Shown here one piece after another: positions 1-5,912 of a stretch of DNA of 6,557 bases. The notes beneath the pieces are model-generated. The model did no database searches and had not been told where the DNA came from. It saw only the letters and a list, made by a program, of their open reading frames with translations. Origin of the DNA: Chloroflexota bacterium (GTDB taxonomy: Bacteria > Chloroflexota > Dehalococcoidia > JACPPY01). The translations under genes were made by a program, and so were the position numbers. The stretch covers positions 1-6,557 of the forward strand of contig JACPRR010000251.1 in the NCBI GenBank assembly GCA_016189825.1, in the 5' to 3' direction. Numbering within the stretch: position 1 is the stretch's first letter; the number at the start of each line of letters is the position of its first letter.

Positions 1-528
1 ATGCAAAACAGGCCTACACCATTTCATAATACTATGCCTGTCAACAACGTCGGCATTGCATTAATCCGGAAATACGACCTTTGCTGAAACCATGGGGCTT
101 CCCTAGGGAGGACGGTCGGACAGCCAAAGCGAGGGCCGCTGGTGGCCATTGGCGGCATCAAAGCAATCCGGGACGCTTGACATGGGGTTGTATAATGGGA
201 TTGCTCGTGAGCGACGGCACATTCCCACAGGCGGGGCAGGATGGACTTTCCGCCCTCCTGAGGAGGTGTTCTGGGGCATGGAGACAGGGGCACCCGGAGC
301 AAACCAGCCTTCGTCCTTTTTCGTCGTATCTGACCCCAAAATCATTGACGTCCGTGTCCCGCCCCACAACCTTTACCTTCGCCGTGGGTGTACCCCTGAG
401 ATATTACCGCAGCCTGTCCATCGTTCGCTTCGAGTTGTCTCTGCAACTGATCAACGTCCTTCCGCTAATTGGCGATGATCGGGTTCAACTGGCGTCAAAC
501 TATTGGGATGCGATAAAGGAGGTTGGCC
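1..528. other. Leader region with no confident gene
   Basis: I see no convincing gene in this stretch. Several frames stay open for 60-110 codons on both strands, but none has a good start with a ribosome binding site together with a recognisable family. The least poor candidate is a minus-strand frame, GTG at 367 down to TGA at 158. It encodes 69 residues with cysteines at about 23, 26, 28, 44 and 47, arranged like two CxxC knuckles, and I treat it as unproven. A 13-base palindrome (CCTCCTGAGGAGG, 254-266) is present but leaves too small a loop to be a clear hairpin. No promoter with correctly spaced -35 and -10 boxes was found for the downstream lipoprotein gene. The last bases (515-522) hold that gene's ribosome binding site. 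Confidence 0.5.
515..522 (+). promoter_or_regulatory. Shine-Dalgarno that sets the lipoprotein start
   Basis: AAAGGAGG lies six bases before ATG 529, which is ideal spacing. An in-frame TTG at 523 directly abuts this motif, so it cannot be the start served by it. This is why the coding region is placed at 529. Confidence 0.8.
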
Positions 529-2322
529 ATGACCCAAGTATTACTCAGCCAAGGACAGATCGAAATGCTCAGGAGGGGACGCAAAAGAATACCCTTCAAG
601 AGATTAGGAATTGCAGCAGCTATTGCTCTGCTTGTGTTCTCTGGTTGTGGCAAGTCGGGAAGCTCGACGACCACCAGCCCGACAGCTACGGCGAAGACGA
701 CCACCCAGAGCAGTACGCAGACAACCGCGAAGACCAGTACTGCTCAGACGACTGCAAAGGCAACGACCACATTGGCGCCAACACAATCGTCCTCAGCGCC
801 GTATGGCACGCTAACGATTTTGGCTGGCAGCTTTGGCAATGAGTCGTTCGACCCCGTGACAGCCGACGTCACCCATGCCCAACAGTTGCTATCTCCCATG
901 TTTGACTACTTGTCCTGGATTGTCTATTCAGGTGGCAACAGGCAGAACGTGCCACGGCTCCTCGAAAAATGGGAGATGGCTTCCAACGGACTCTCTTGGA
1001 CTTACTACGTCCGGAAGGGAATCAAGTTTCATATCGGCGACGTTGTGACGTCCAAAGATGTGAAGTATAGCCTGGAAAGATACATGTTGCCGCAGAGTGT
1101 CCGGCCGGATTTGAGAAATGCCGTGAGTCGTATTGACATCGTGGATGACTTCACGTTGCGGCTGTATACCAAAGGCGTGCAGCTCTTCATGCCGCAAATG
1201 CACGACCCCTCGTCACCAGGCCAAGGCCTGGTGATGCCAAAAGACTACGTTGACAAGAACGGACTAGACTATTTCAAGAAGCGTCCGGTCGGCACCGGAC
1301 CATGGAAGTTTGTGAGCTATACGCCCGGATATGAGATCCAGTTTGAGGCGGCGGACAATCACTGGCGCCAGACTCCTGCCTTCAAGAACCTTGCGGTACT
1401 GGACGTACCAGAGGAAGCCACCAGGATAGCCATGCTGAAGACCGCGGGAGCCGACCTCAGCGACGTCAGTCTGGACAACGCCAAAGTGCTGGAATCCGCT
1501 GGGTTCACATCATTCGTCACCGGGTACATCGTTCCAGTGGTGCAGTTGCACGGCGTCTTTGATCCTCGGGGCACGGGGATGGCCATCACGGATCTCAGGG
1601 TGCGTCAGGCCCTGGCGTTCGCCATCGATAGCCAGGACATCAACAAGAACTTCTTTTATGGCAAGATGACTTCCGCTCTGCCTCCGCGCCTGACGGAAGA
1701 CTCTTCGGAAATTGACATTCCTTACTGGAGGGATTACCTCAAAAAGTCCCTGCGCTATGACCCTGAGCAGGCGAAATTGTTGCTTGCCCAAGCCGGTTAT
1801 GCCAATGGCCTCACCATTAGGCTTTACAGCTCCGTGATTGCGGGTGCTCCTTACATAACCAAGATCGCTGAAGTCGTCCAGTCCTACTGGGCGAAGGTAG
1901 GAGTCAAAGCCCAGATAGTTCCTGTTGAGTTCGGGACTTACACTAGCTGGCGGAGTGGGCCGGCTCTAGATCTGGTCGGACAGGCATTTGTAAATCGCAA
2001 CTTGTCTGGCTCAACCCTTCAGGGCCTCGCCAACGGTTTTCTGAGCACCGGTTCAACGGTCCTGCTGGGCAAGGGAACCACGGCGGAATCGAAAAGGTTC
2101 GATCAGCTCATCGCATCTGCAAACACCGAGGTGGATTTGACCAAGAGGGGTGCATTGATTGCTGAGGCGGTTAAGATCTGTGTCGATTCTTACACGATGC
2201 TTGTGATCGGCAATGTGCCAGGTGTGGGCGTCATGGGACCGAGAGCGACGGGAACCGTCCCTGCTCCACTGCCAGGCAGCGCGATAACATTGTTTGCGGA
2301 CGTCATCAAACATAGACAGTAA
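529..2322 (+). CDS. ABC transporter solute-binding lipoprotein, family 5 (peptide/nickel/opine type)
   Basis: This is a predicted lipid-anchored extracytoplasmic binding protein that would hand a solute to an ABC importer; the solute is unknown. It has 597 residues, normal for the DppA/OppA (SBP_bac_5) family. Residues 14-40 form a lipoprotein signal: a basic stretch (RRGRKR), a hydrophobic core, then VFSGC with the acylated cysteine at 40. Phe at -3 of the lipobox is a little unusual. Residues 45-91 are a Thr/Ser/Ala/Gln/Lys linker with a loosely repeated TAK-T/A-T motif. The binding domain follows, with family hallmarks: LLEKWEMASNG near 144-154, RKGIKFHIGD and SKDVKYSLERY around 162-185, GTGPWKF near 255, DLRVRQALAFAID near 355, and YDPEQAKLLLAQAGY near 410. 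ATG 529 is chosen for its ribosome binding site; ATG 565, with AAGGA nine bases upstream, would give a shorter and more typical signal peptide. No permease or ATPase gene follows, so its transporter partners lie elsewhere. Confidence 0.93.
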   Translation: MTQVLLSQGQIEMLRRGRKRIPFKRLGIAAAIALLVFSGCGKSGSSTTTSPTATAKTTTQSSTQTTAKTSTAQTTAKATTTLAPTQSSSAPYGTLTILAGSFGNESFDPVTADVTHAQQLLSPMFDYLSWIVYSGGNRQNVPRLLEKWEMASNGLSWTYYVRKGIKFHIGDVVTSKDVKYSLERYMLPQSVRPDLRNAVSRIDIVDDFTLRLYTKGVQLFMPQMHDPSSPGQGLVMPKDYVDKNGLDYFKKRPVGTGPWKFVSYTPGYEIQFEAADNHWRQTPAFKNLAVLDVPEEATRIAMLKTAGADLSDVSLDNAKVLESAGFTSFVTGYIVPVVQLHGVFDPRGTGMAITDLRVRQALAFAIDSQDINKNFFYGKMTSALPPRLTEDSSEIDIPYWRDYLKKSLRYDPEQAKLLLAQAGYANGLTIRLYSSVIAGAPYITKIAEVVQSYWAKVGVKAQIVPVEFGTYTSWRSGPALDLVGQAFVNRNLSGSTLQGLANGFLSTGSTVLLGKGTTAESKRFDQLIASANTEVDLTKRGALIAEAVKICVDSYTMLVIGNVPGVGVMGPRATGTVPAPLPGSAITLFADVIKHRQ

Positions 2323-2326
2323 TCGT

Positions 2327-2346
2327 GCGATCCTTGAGCCGATCGC
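2327..2346 (+). terminator. Weak hairpin just after the lipoprotein stop
   Basis: GCGATC (2327-2332) and GATCGC (2341-2346) form a perfect 6-bp stem with an 8-base loop, starting five bases after the stop codon and followed by TTGTTG. The position suits a terminator, but the stem is short and there is no run of T, so at best it is a weak or factor-assisted one. It could equally be chance. Confidence 0.2.
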
Positions 2347-2409
2347 TTGTTGACGAAGAATCCCTGGTGGTCGTCGAACTTGGCTGTAGAACTCGCCATG
2401 AAGCGTGTC

Positions 2410-2415
2410 GGGAGG
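2410..2415 (+). promoter_or_regulatory. Shine-Dalgarno that sets the UroD-like start
   Basis: GGGAGG sits five bases before ATG 2421. It decides in favour of this start over an in-frame GTG at 2325, which would lie only three bases after the lipoprotein stop codon and would add 32 residues with no resemblance to the family. Confidence 0.7.
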
Positions 2416-2420
2416 CGGTC

Positions 2421-3506
2421 ATGACAGCAGTGAGTCAGCCTGATTTTGCCCGGCTGCGCCGCTGTCTCCTGCGGGAAGGGTTGCCGGATAGAGTGCCCCT
2501 GTATGAAGGTGTGAACAACGGGGTGATGAGCGCCTGGCTGGGGAAGCCGGTATCCGGCCTGGAGACCACTATCGAGTTCCGAGCCAGGGCTGGCTACGAC
2601 TACGTCACCATAGGGATAGACCTGTGGAGCGCATTGAAGAAGGTCAAGGAGGGGTCACGTACCCGATTACCCGGCAGCGCAAGCAAGATGGGCCAGTACA
2701 GTGTCTATACCAAGACACTCCAGGAGCGAGTCTGGGTGGGGGAGGGGCAAGGCGTCATCACTTCCGCGAAGGAGTTCGAGGACTTCCCCTGGCCCGGGCC
2801 GGAGGAAATGGATTTCTCCCCCTTTCAGAAGGCGGAAGACTGGATGCCCGGCGGCATGAAAGTAGTGGCTGCCGTCGGCCATGCCTTCACCACGGTGTGG
2901 ACCCTCATGGGGCTGGAGGGCTTCTGTATCGCGTTGGAGGACAACCCTGACCTGGTGGATCGCATGTTCCGAAAGGTATCCGACATCCAGTACGAGGTGC
3001 TTGACAGGGTCACCAGGTTCAGTTCCGTCGGGGGCGTTCATATAGCCGACGATATCGCCTATACCACCGGGCTGATGATTTCCCCCGGGCACCTGCGCCG
3101 CTATCTCTTCCCTATTCTCGAACGGATGTGTGCGCTGTGCAGGAGCAGAGGCATACCTGTCACCTACCACTCCGACGGGAGATTGTATGATGTCCTCGAT
3201 GACATCGTGGCTGTGGGCTTCAACGCCCTGCACCCTATCCAGCCAAATGCTATGGACATCAGGAACGTCAAGGAGAGGGTAGGGGACAAGCTATGCCTGC
3301 TCGGCAACATCGACCTGGACGTGCTGACGCGAGGCACCCCGGAGCAGGTGGAAGAACTGGTAAAGAAAAACCTCAGAGACATAGCCGGGGACGGCGGCTA
3401 CTGCGTGGGCAGCAGCAACTCTGTCCCCGACTTCGTGCCGCTGGCAAACTACAATGCTATGCGGGAGACAGCGCTCAAGTACGGAGCGTATCCCATCCGA
3501 ATTTAG
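2421..3506 (+). CDS. Uroporphyrinogen decarboxylase (UROD/MtaA-CmuA) superfamily protein, probable methyltransferase-type
   Basis: This 361-residue protein has the length and layout of the URO-D superfamily, which includes haem-pathway uroporphyrinogen decarboxylase and the corrinoid/coenzyme M methyltransferases (MtaA, MtbA, CmuA, O-demethylase components). Visible landmarks are ALEDNPDLVDRMF (171-183), a TYHSDG turn at 248-253, HPIQPNAMD near 271-279, LLGNIDLDVL near 293-302 and GGYCVGSSNSVP near 325-336. The N-terminal arginine-rich motif expected of true HemE is not evident. In the MtaA type, zinc is held by His-x-Cys and a later Cys. Here His250-Ser-Asp252 and Cys328 sit where those ligands would be expected, so one Cys appears replaced by Asp. 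I infer a methyl-transfer or related catabolic role rather than haem synthesis. No corrinoid protein gene is visible beside it. It is separated by 98 bases from the lipoprotein gene and may share its transcript. Confidence 0.85.
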   Translation: MTAVSQPDFARLRRCLLREGLPDRVPLYEGVNNGVMSAWLGKPVSGLETTIEFRARAGYDYVTIGIDLWSALKKVKEGSRTRLPGSASKMGQYSVYTKTLQERVWVGEGQGVITSAKEFEDFPWPGPEEMDFSPFQKAEDWMPGGMKVVAAVGHAFTTVWTLMGLEGFCIALEDNPDLVDRMFRKVSDIQYEVLDRVTRFSSVGGVHIADDIAYTTGLMISPGHLRRYLFPILERMCALCRSRGIPVTYHSDGRLYDVLDDIVAVGFNALHPIQPNAMDIRNVKERVGDKLCLLGNIDLDVLTRGTPEQVEELVKKNLRDIAGDGGYCVGSSNSVPDFVPLANYNAMRETALKYGAYPIRI

Positions 3507-3536
3507 GCCGAGCCCGCTGCTAATTCGCAGTTGCTA

Positions 3537-3600
3537 TCAAGATGGCACAGGCAAATGGTGGCACAGGCGTCTCTGCCTGTGCTTCAGCCTGTCATCTTGA
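3537..3600. repeat. 64-base nested palindrome (REP/MITE-like)
   Basis: The outer arms TCAAGATG (3537-3544) and CATCTTGA (3593-3600) pair perfectly. After a two-base bulge (GC, 3545-3546) the stem continues with ACAGGC (3547-3552) against GCCTGT (3587-3592). An internal loop follows, and then an inner perfect 8-bp hairpin GCACAGGC (3561-3568) / GCCTGTGC (3575-3582) with loop GTCTCT. The CACAGGC motif appears twice on this strand and its complement CCTGTG/CCTGT twice, so the element is a double palindrome. It fills the gap between two genes and has no T-tract. An interspersed intergenic repeat or a non-autonomous element is the likeliest reading; it could also act as a transcript-end or mRNA-stabilising structure. 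Confidence 0.65.
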
Positions 3601-3675
3601 CTGCCCGCATGTCGATCGCGGCGATGGTCATGCTCCGGTAGATGAAGGCGATATAGCCGCAGGAAGGAACTGTGA

Positions 3676-4467
3676 ATGCTCGTTGTCGATACGCACGTAC
3701 ATGCGTCGCCCTACTGGTTTGAACCTATCGAGGTCCTCCTGTTCCAGATGAATGCTCAGAGGGTGGACAAAGCCACCCTCGTGCAGTTCTTCGGCCAAAC
3801 AGACAATCGTTACATCTTCGAATGCGCCCGCCGGTTTCCGGGGCGGTTCTCACCCGTCGTAGCTGTGGACACCGAGGGTGCTGATGTCCCCCGCGCCCTG
3901 AAGCAGTTGGCGAGTGAGGGCGCCGAGGGCGTCCGTCTGCGGCCCACCACTCGCTCACCGGGGGAGGACCCGCTGGCCATCTGGCGCGTATGCGCGGAGT
4001 TGGGCCTGGCTGTTTCTTGCGGCGGGAGCGAAGAGGAGTTCGCCTCCGATGACTTTCGCAAGCTCGTCGAGGCGTTGCCAGACTTGCCTGTCATAGTCGA
4101 GCACCTCGGGCACCCCCAGCACGACAAACCACCTTACCCCGTTTATCAGAAAGTGCTGGCCCTGGCCAGGTATCCGAATACGTACATCAAGCTGGGTGGC
4201 CTGGGCGAGATCTGTGAGAGACCCTTTCCCTTTGCCGATCCGTTTTACTCCGTCCACGGTGTGCCGCCCTTCATCAAGATGGCTTACGAGGCGTTCGGCG
4301 CCTCCCGAATGATGTGGGGCAGCAACTACCCGCCATGCAGCCGCCTCGAGGGATACGCGAACACACTCCGTTTGGTCGAGGAATACCTCACGGGCTTCTG
4401 CAGCCAGGATGACAAACAATGGATCTTTGGCAAGACGGCTCTCTTGCTGTACAAGTTCCGCCAGTAG
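3676..4467 (+). CDS. Amidohydrolase-2 family TIM-barrel protein (COG3618-like)
   Basis: This is a 263-residue metal-dependent-hydrolase-fold protein. The amidohydrolase-2 family includes lactonases (such as LigI), decarboxylases and hydratases of aromatic and sugar-acid breakdown; the substrate here is unknown. The first strand carries the metal-site motif as VVDTHVHA (His7, His9). The beta-6 histidine is in VIVEHLGHP (His143). The C-terminal motif reads MMWGSNYPP, with Asn217 where many relatives have the catalytic or metal-binding Asp. The beta-5 strand (LAVSCGG) has no obvious histidine, which is more like the lactonase-type branch than the decarboxylases. ATG 3676 has AAGGA (3664-3668) seven bases upstream. 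The preceding gap holds a large palindrome and the following gap a hairpin, so this gene may form its own unit or share a transcript with the UroD-like gene. Cytoplasmic, as no signal peptide is seen. Confidence 0.88.
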   Translation: MLVVDTHVHASPYWFEPIEVLLFQMNAQRVDKATLVQFFGQTDNRYIFECARRFPGRFSPVVAVDTEGADVPRALKQLASEGAEGVRLRPTTRSPGEDPLAIWRVCAELGLAVSCGGSEEEFASDDFRKLVEALPDLPVIVEHLGHPQHDKPPYPVYQKVLALARYPNTYIKLGGLGEICERPFPFADPFYSVHGVPPFIKMAYEAFGASRMMWGSNYPPCSRLEGYANTLRLVEEYLTGFCSQDDKQWIFGKTALLLYKFRQ

Positions 4468-4502
4468 TGCTGGTGTGGCGTCCCGATCACGGCCTTATAC
4501 TG

Positions 4503-4530
4503 CGTCATTCCGGCTCCCGTCGGAATGACG
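4503..4530. repeat. 10-bp perfect inverted repeat (REP-like or terminator stem)
   Basis: CGTCATTCCG (4503-4512) and CGGAATGACG (4521-4530) pair without mismatch around an 8-base loop (GCTCCCGT). Only TTT follows on the + strand before C, so it is a poor classical terminator, though its place 36 bases after the amidohydrolase stop would suit one. GTCATTCC palindromes of this style recur as intergenic repeats in many bacterial genomes, so a REP-type element is the main alternative. Confidence 0.6.
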
Positions 4531-4557
4531 TTTCACGGTTAGATTGGTCATCCGTCC

Positions 4558-4587
4558 TTGCCCGAACCATAGACACGGCTGTACACT
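4558..4587 (+). promoter_or_regulatory. Candidate sigma-70-like promoter before the dehydratase gene
   Basis: TTGCCC (4558-4563) and TACACT (4582-4587) each match the consensus at four of six positions with an 18-base spacer. The pair lies downstream of the 4503-4530 hairpin and about 35 bases before the start codon, a sensible place for a promoter of the last two genes. The match is weak and could be chance. Confidence 0.25.
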
Positions 4588-4620
4588 AAGCAGAATATTC
4601 CTCGCTATCCCGGGGGAGAC

Positions 4621-5910
4621 ATGAACTACTACGAAGGCGAAATCGCCAAATACGAAAAAAGGCTGCAAACGATCGATCGGAAGCCGCGGCCGGACATGCT
4701 TGCCTGCAACAGGTTGTTGTACCAGGCATTGCTCGATCATGACCGGGAGCAGCTCCGCTGGTGGCGCGAAGGCAAGCCCTTCATGAGCGCCAGCGGCGGG
4801 GGCATGGCCATCCTCACCAGGGTCTTCGGTGAGTTCCGCACGCTCGGCCTCGTCGGCATGGCCGACAGGATGGGCTCGAAAGCCGCAGAAGCTGCCTACC
4901 AGAAGATATGGTCGATGGGGTTGCCTGACTATAGCTGCGACAGGACCATTCTATTGCTTCCAATAGCCGCGTCCGGCGTCGACCTGCCCAAGCTCAGCAT
5001 GATCCTCACCCGCACCGGCTCGTGCAACGTCGCCAACAACAGCCACCGGACTCTGGCCGAGTTAATGGGAATACCGTTCTTCATGGTCGACGTCCCTTTT
5101 GAGGACCCGTACCAGGAGAACTTGCCCTACGTTGTCAAACAATTGCACGAGCTTATCGCACATGTCGAGGCGAAACTCCCCGGGGCGAAGTTCGATGGAG
5201 GGCGCCTCATGGAGCTTCAGCGACTCGATCGGCAACGGATGGCCGCGCTCCACGACATCGGCCGGCTCAGGAAGCATGTCCCATGTCCTGACCATCCCCG
5301 CGATGTGTTCCGCGAGCCGCTTCAATGCGCCGAGTACACCAACCCCCTGGCCATTGTGGAGTATTATGAAACATATCGAGATGAGCTGGCTGACCGGGTC
5401 TCCCGTGGCTTCACGCCGGTCGGGGAAGAGAAGCTGCGCATCGTATGGGCCATCAGCGGGCCTTACGGCAGCAAGGCCTGGGACTATCTGGCCCAACGCG
5501 GTGTATCTGTGCCTTTCTGGCAGTACGGCGGCGCCGAAAAGAATTTCATAAGGCCGATCTACGGCGATGAGTCCGAGTTCGGCAAGGCGCTTACCCCTTT
5601 GGAGGAAGTGGCGCGGACCCTCCTCTACAACTCCTGGGGCGGCACAGGGGAACGATGGATCAACGACGTTGTCGCCGCTTGCAGGGAGTTCCGGGCCGAC
5701 GGCCTGGTGTTATTCGAGCAAACGGGATGCCTGCCTGTGCTCGGCCTGGGAAAGCCGGTTGCCGACCGCGTCGACAAGGAAATGGGTATCCCAGCATGGT
5801 GCGCGGACGGTCGCATGCTTCTCGGTCACACCGCCAATGCCGAAGCGCAGTTCATGGCTGGGCTGGAATCCTTCGTTAACCTGTGTTTCGAACGGAAGGG
5901 GAGACGCTAG
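4621..5910 (+). CDS. 2-hydroxyacyl-CoA dehydratase / benzoyl-CoA reductase D-type subunit (HgdB/BcrB family)
   Basis: This 429-residue protein fits the HGD-D family (HgdB, HadC, BcrB/BcrC relatives). These are iron-sulfur subunits that use one electron from an ATP-driven activator to dehydrate 2-hydroxyacyl-CoA or reduce an aromatic acyl-CoA. Family-like stretches include SASGGGMAIL (56-65), the ELMGIPFFMVDVPFE segment (147-161), and a C-terminal Rossmann-like half with FEQTGCLPVLGLG (365-377). Cysteines at 106 (PDYSCDR), 135 (RTGSCN) and 370 (QTGC) lie in the places where the family holds its [4Fe-4S] cluster; the assignment is by position, not alignment. ATG 4621 is the only ATG, GTG or TTG after an in-frame stop at 4570. 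Its GGGGGAG motif is only two or three bases upstream, closer than ideal. Active enzymes have two related subunits plus an activator; neither partner is in the window. The next gene starts two bases after the stop, which suggests a shared job. Confidence 0.88.
   Translation: MNYYEGEIAKYEKRLQTIDRKPRPDMLACNRLLYQALLDHDREQLRWWREGKPFMSASGGGMAILTRVFGEFRTLGLVGMADRMGSKAAEAAYQKIWSMGLPDYSCDRTILLLPIAASGVDLPKLSMILTRTGSCNVANNSHRTLAELMGIPFFMVDVPFEDPYQENLPYVVKQLHELIAHVEAKLPGAKFDGGRLMELQRLDRQRMAALHDIGRLRKHVPCPDHPRDVFREPLQCAEYTNPLAIVEYYETYRDELADRVSRGFTPVGEEKLRIVWAISGPYGSKAWDYLAQRGVSVPFWQYGGAEKNFIRPIYGDESEFGKALTPLEEVARTLLYNSWGGTGERWINDVVAACREFRADGLVLFEQTGCLPVLGLGKPVADRVDKEMGIPAWCADGRMLLGHTANAEAQFMAGLESFVNLCFERKGRR
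5898..5903 (+). promoter_or_regulatory. Shine-Dalgarno inside the dehydratase gene for the last gene
   Basis: GGGGAG lies inside the final codons of the dehydratase-like gene, nine bases before ATG 5913 and six before GTG 5910. GTG 5910 overlaps the upstream TAG by one base (TAGTG). Either start gives the same frame and implies translational coupling. Confidence 0.55.
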
Positions 5911-5912
5911 TG

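Noticed and set aside
177..196. TTGACA (177-182) and TATAAT (191-196), both perfect promoter boxes
   Set aside because: The spacer is only 8 bases, far from the 16-18 needed, and no matching partner for either box is found at the right distance.
523..528. TTG 523 as the lipoprotein start
   Set aside because: It directly abuts the Shine-Dalgarno sequence, leaving no spacer; ATG 529 is properly spaced.
81..842. 253-codon open frame on the + strand
   Set aside because: Its second half overlaps the lipoprotein signal and linker out of frame, its composition is not protein-like, and no family is recognised.
2350..2378. TTGACG at 2350-2355 as a -35 box for the UroD-like gene
   Set aside because: At 16-18 bases downstream the sequence is GTCGAA-like, with no acceptable -10 box.
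2325..2420. GTG 2325 as the start of the UroD-like gene
   Set aside because: The extra 32 residues do not look like the family and there is no ribosome binding site, whereas ATG 2421 has GGGAGG at good spacing.
2667..3233. 188-codon minus-strand open frame
   Set aside because: It lies wholly inside the UroD-like gene, and the opposite strand shows clear family motifs throughout.
3542..3751. 69-codon + strand open frame across the palindrome
   Set aside because: It reads through the repeat element and into the first amidohydrolase out of frame; no ribosome binding site or family is seen.
5062..5496. 144-codon minus-strand open frame
   Set aside because: It is a shadow of the dehydratase-like gene, whose + strand translation carries the family motifs.
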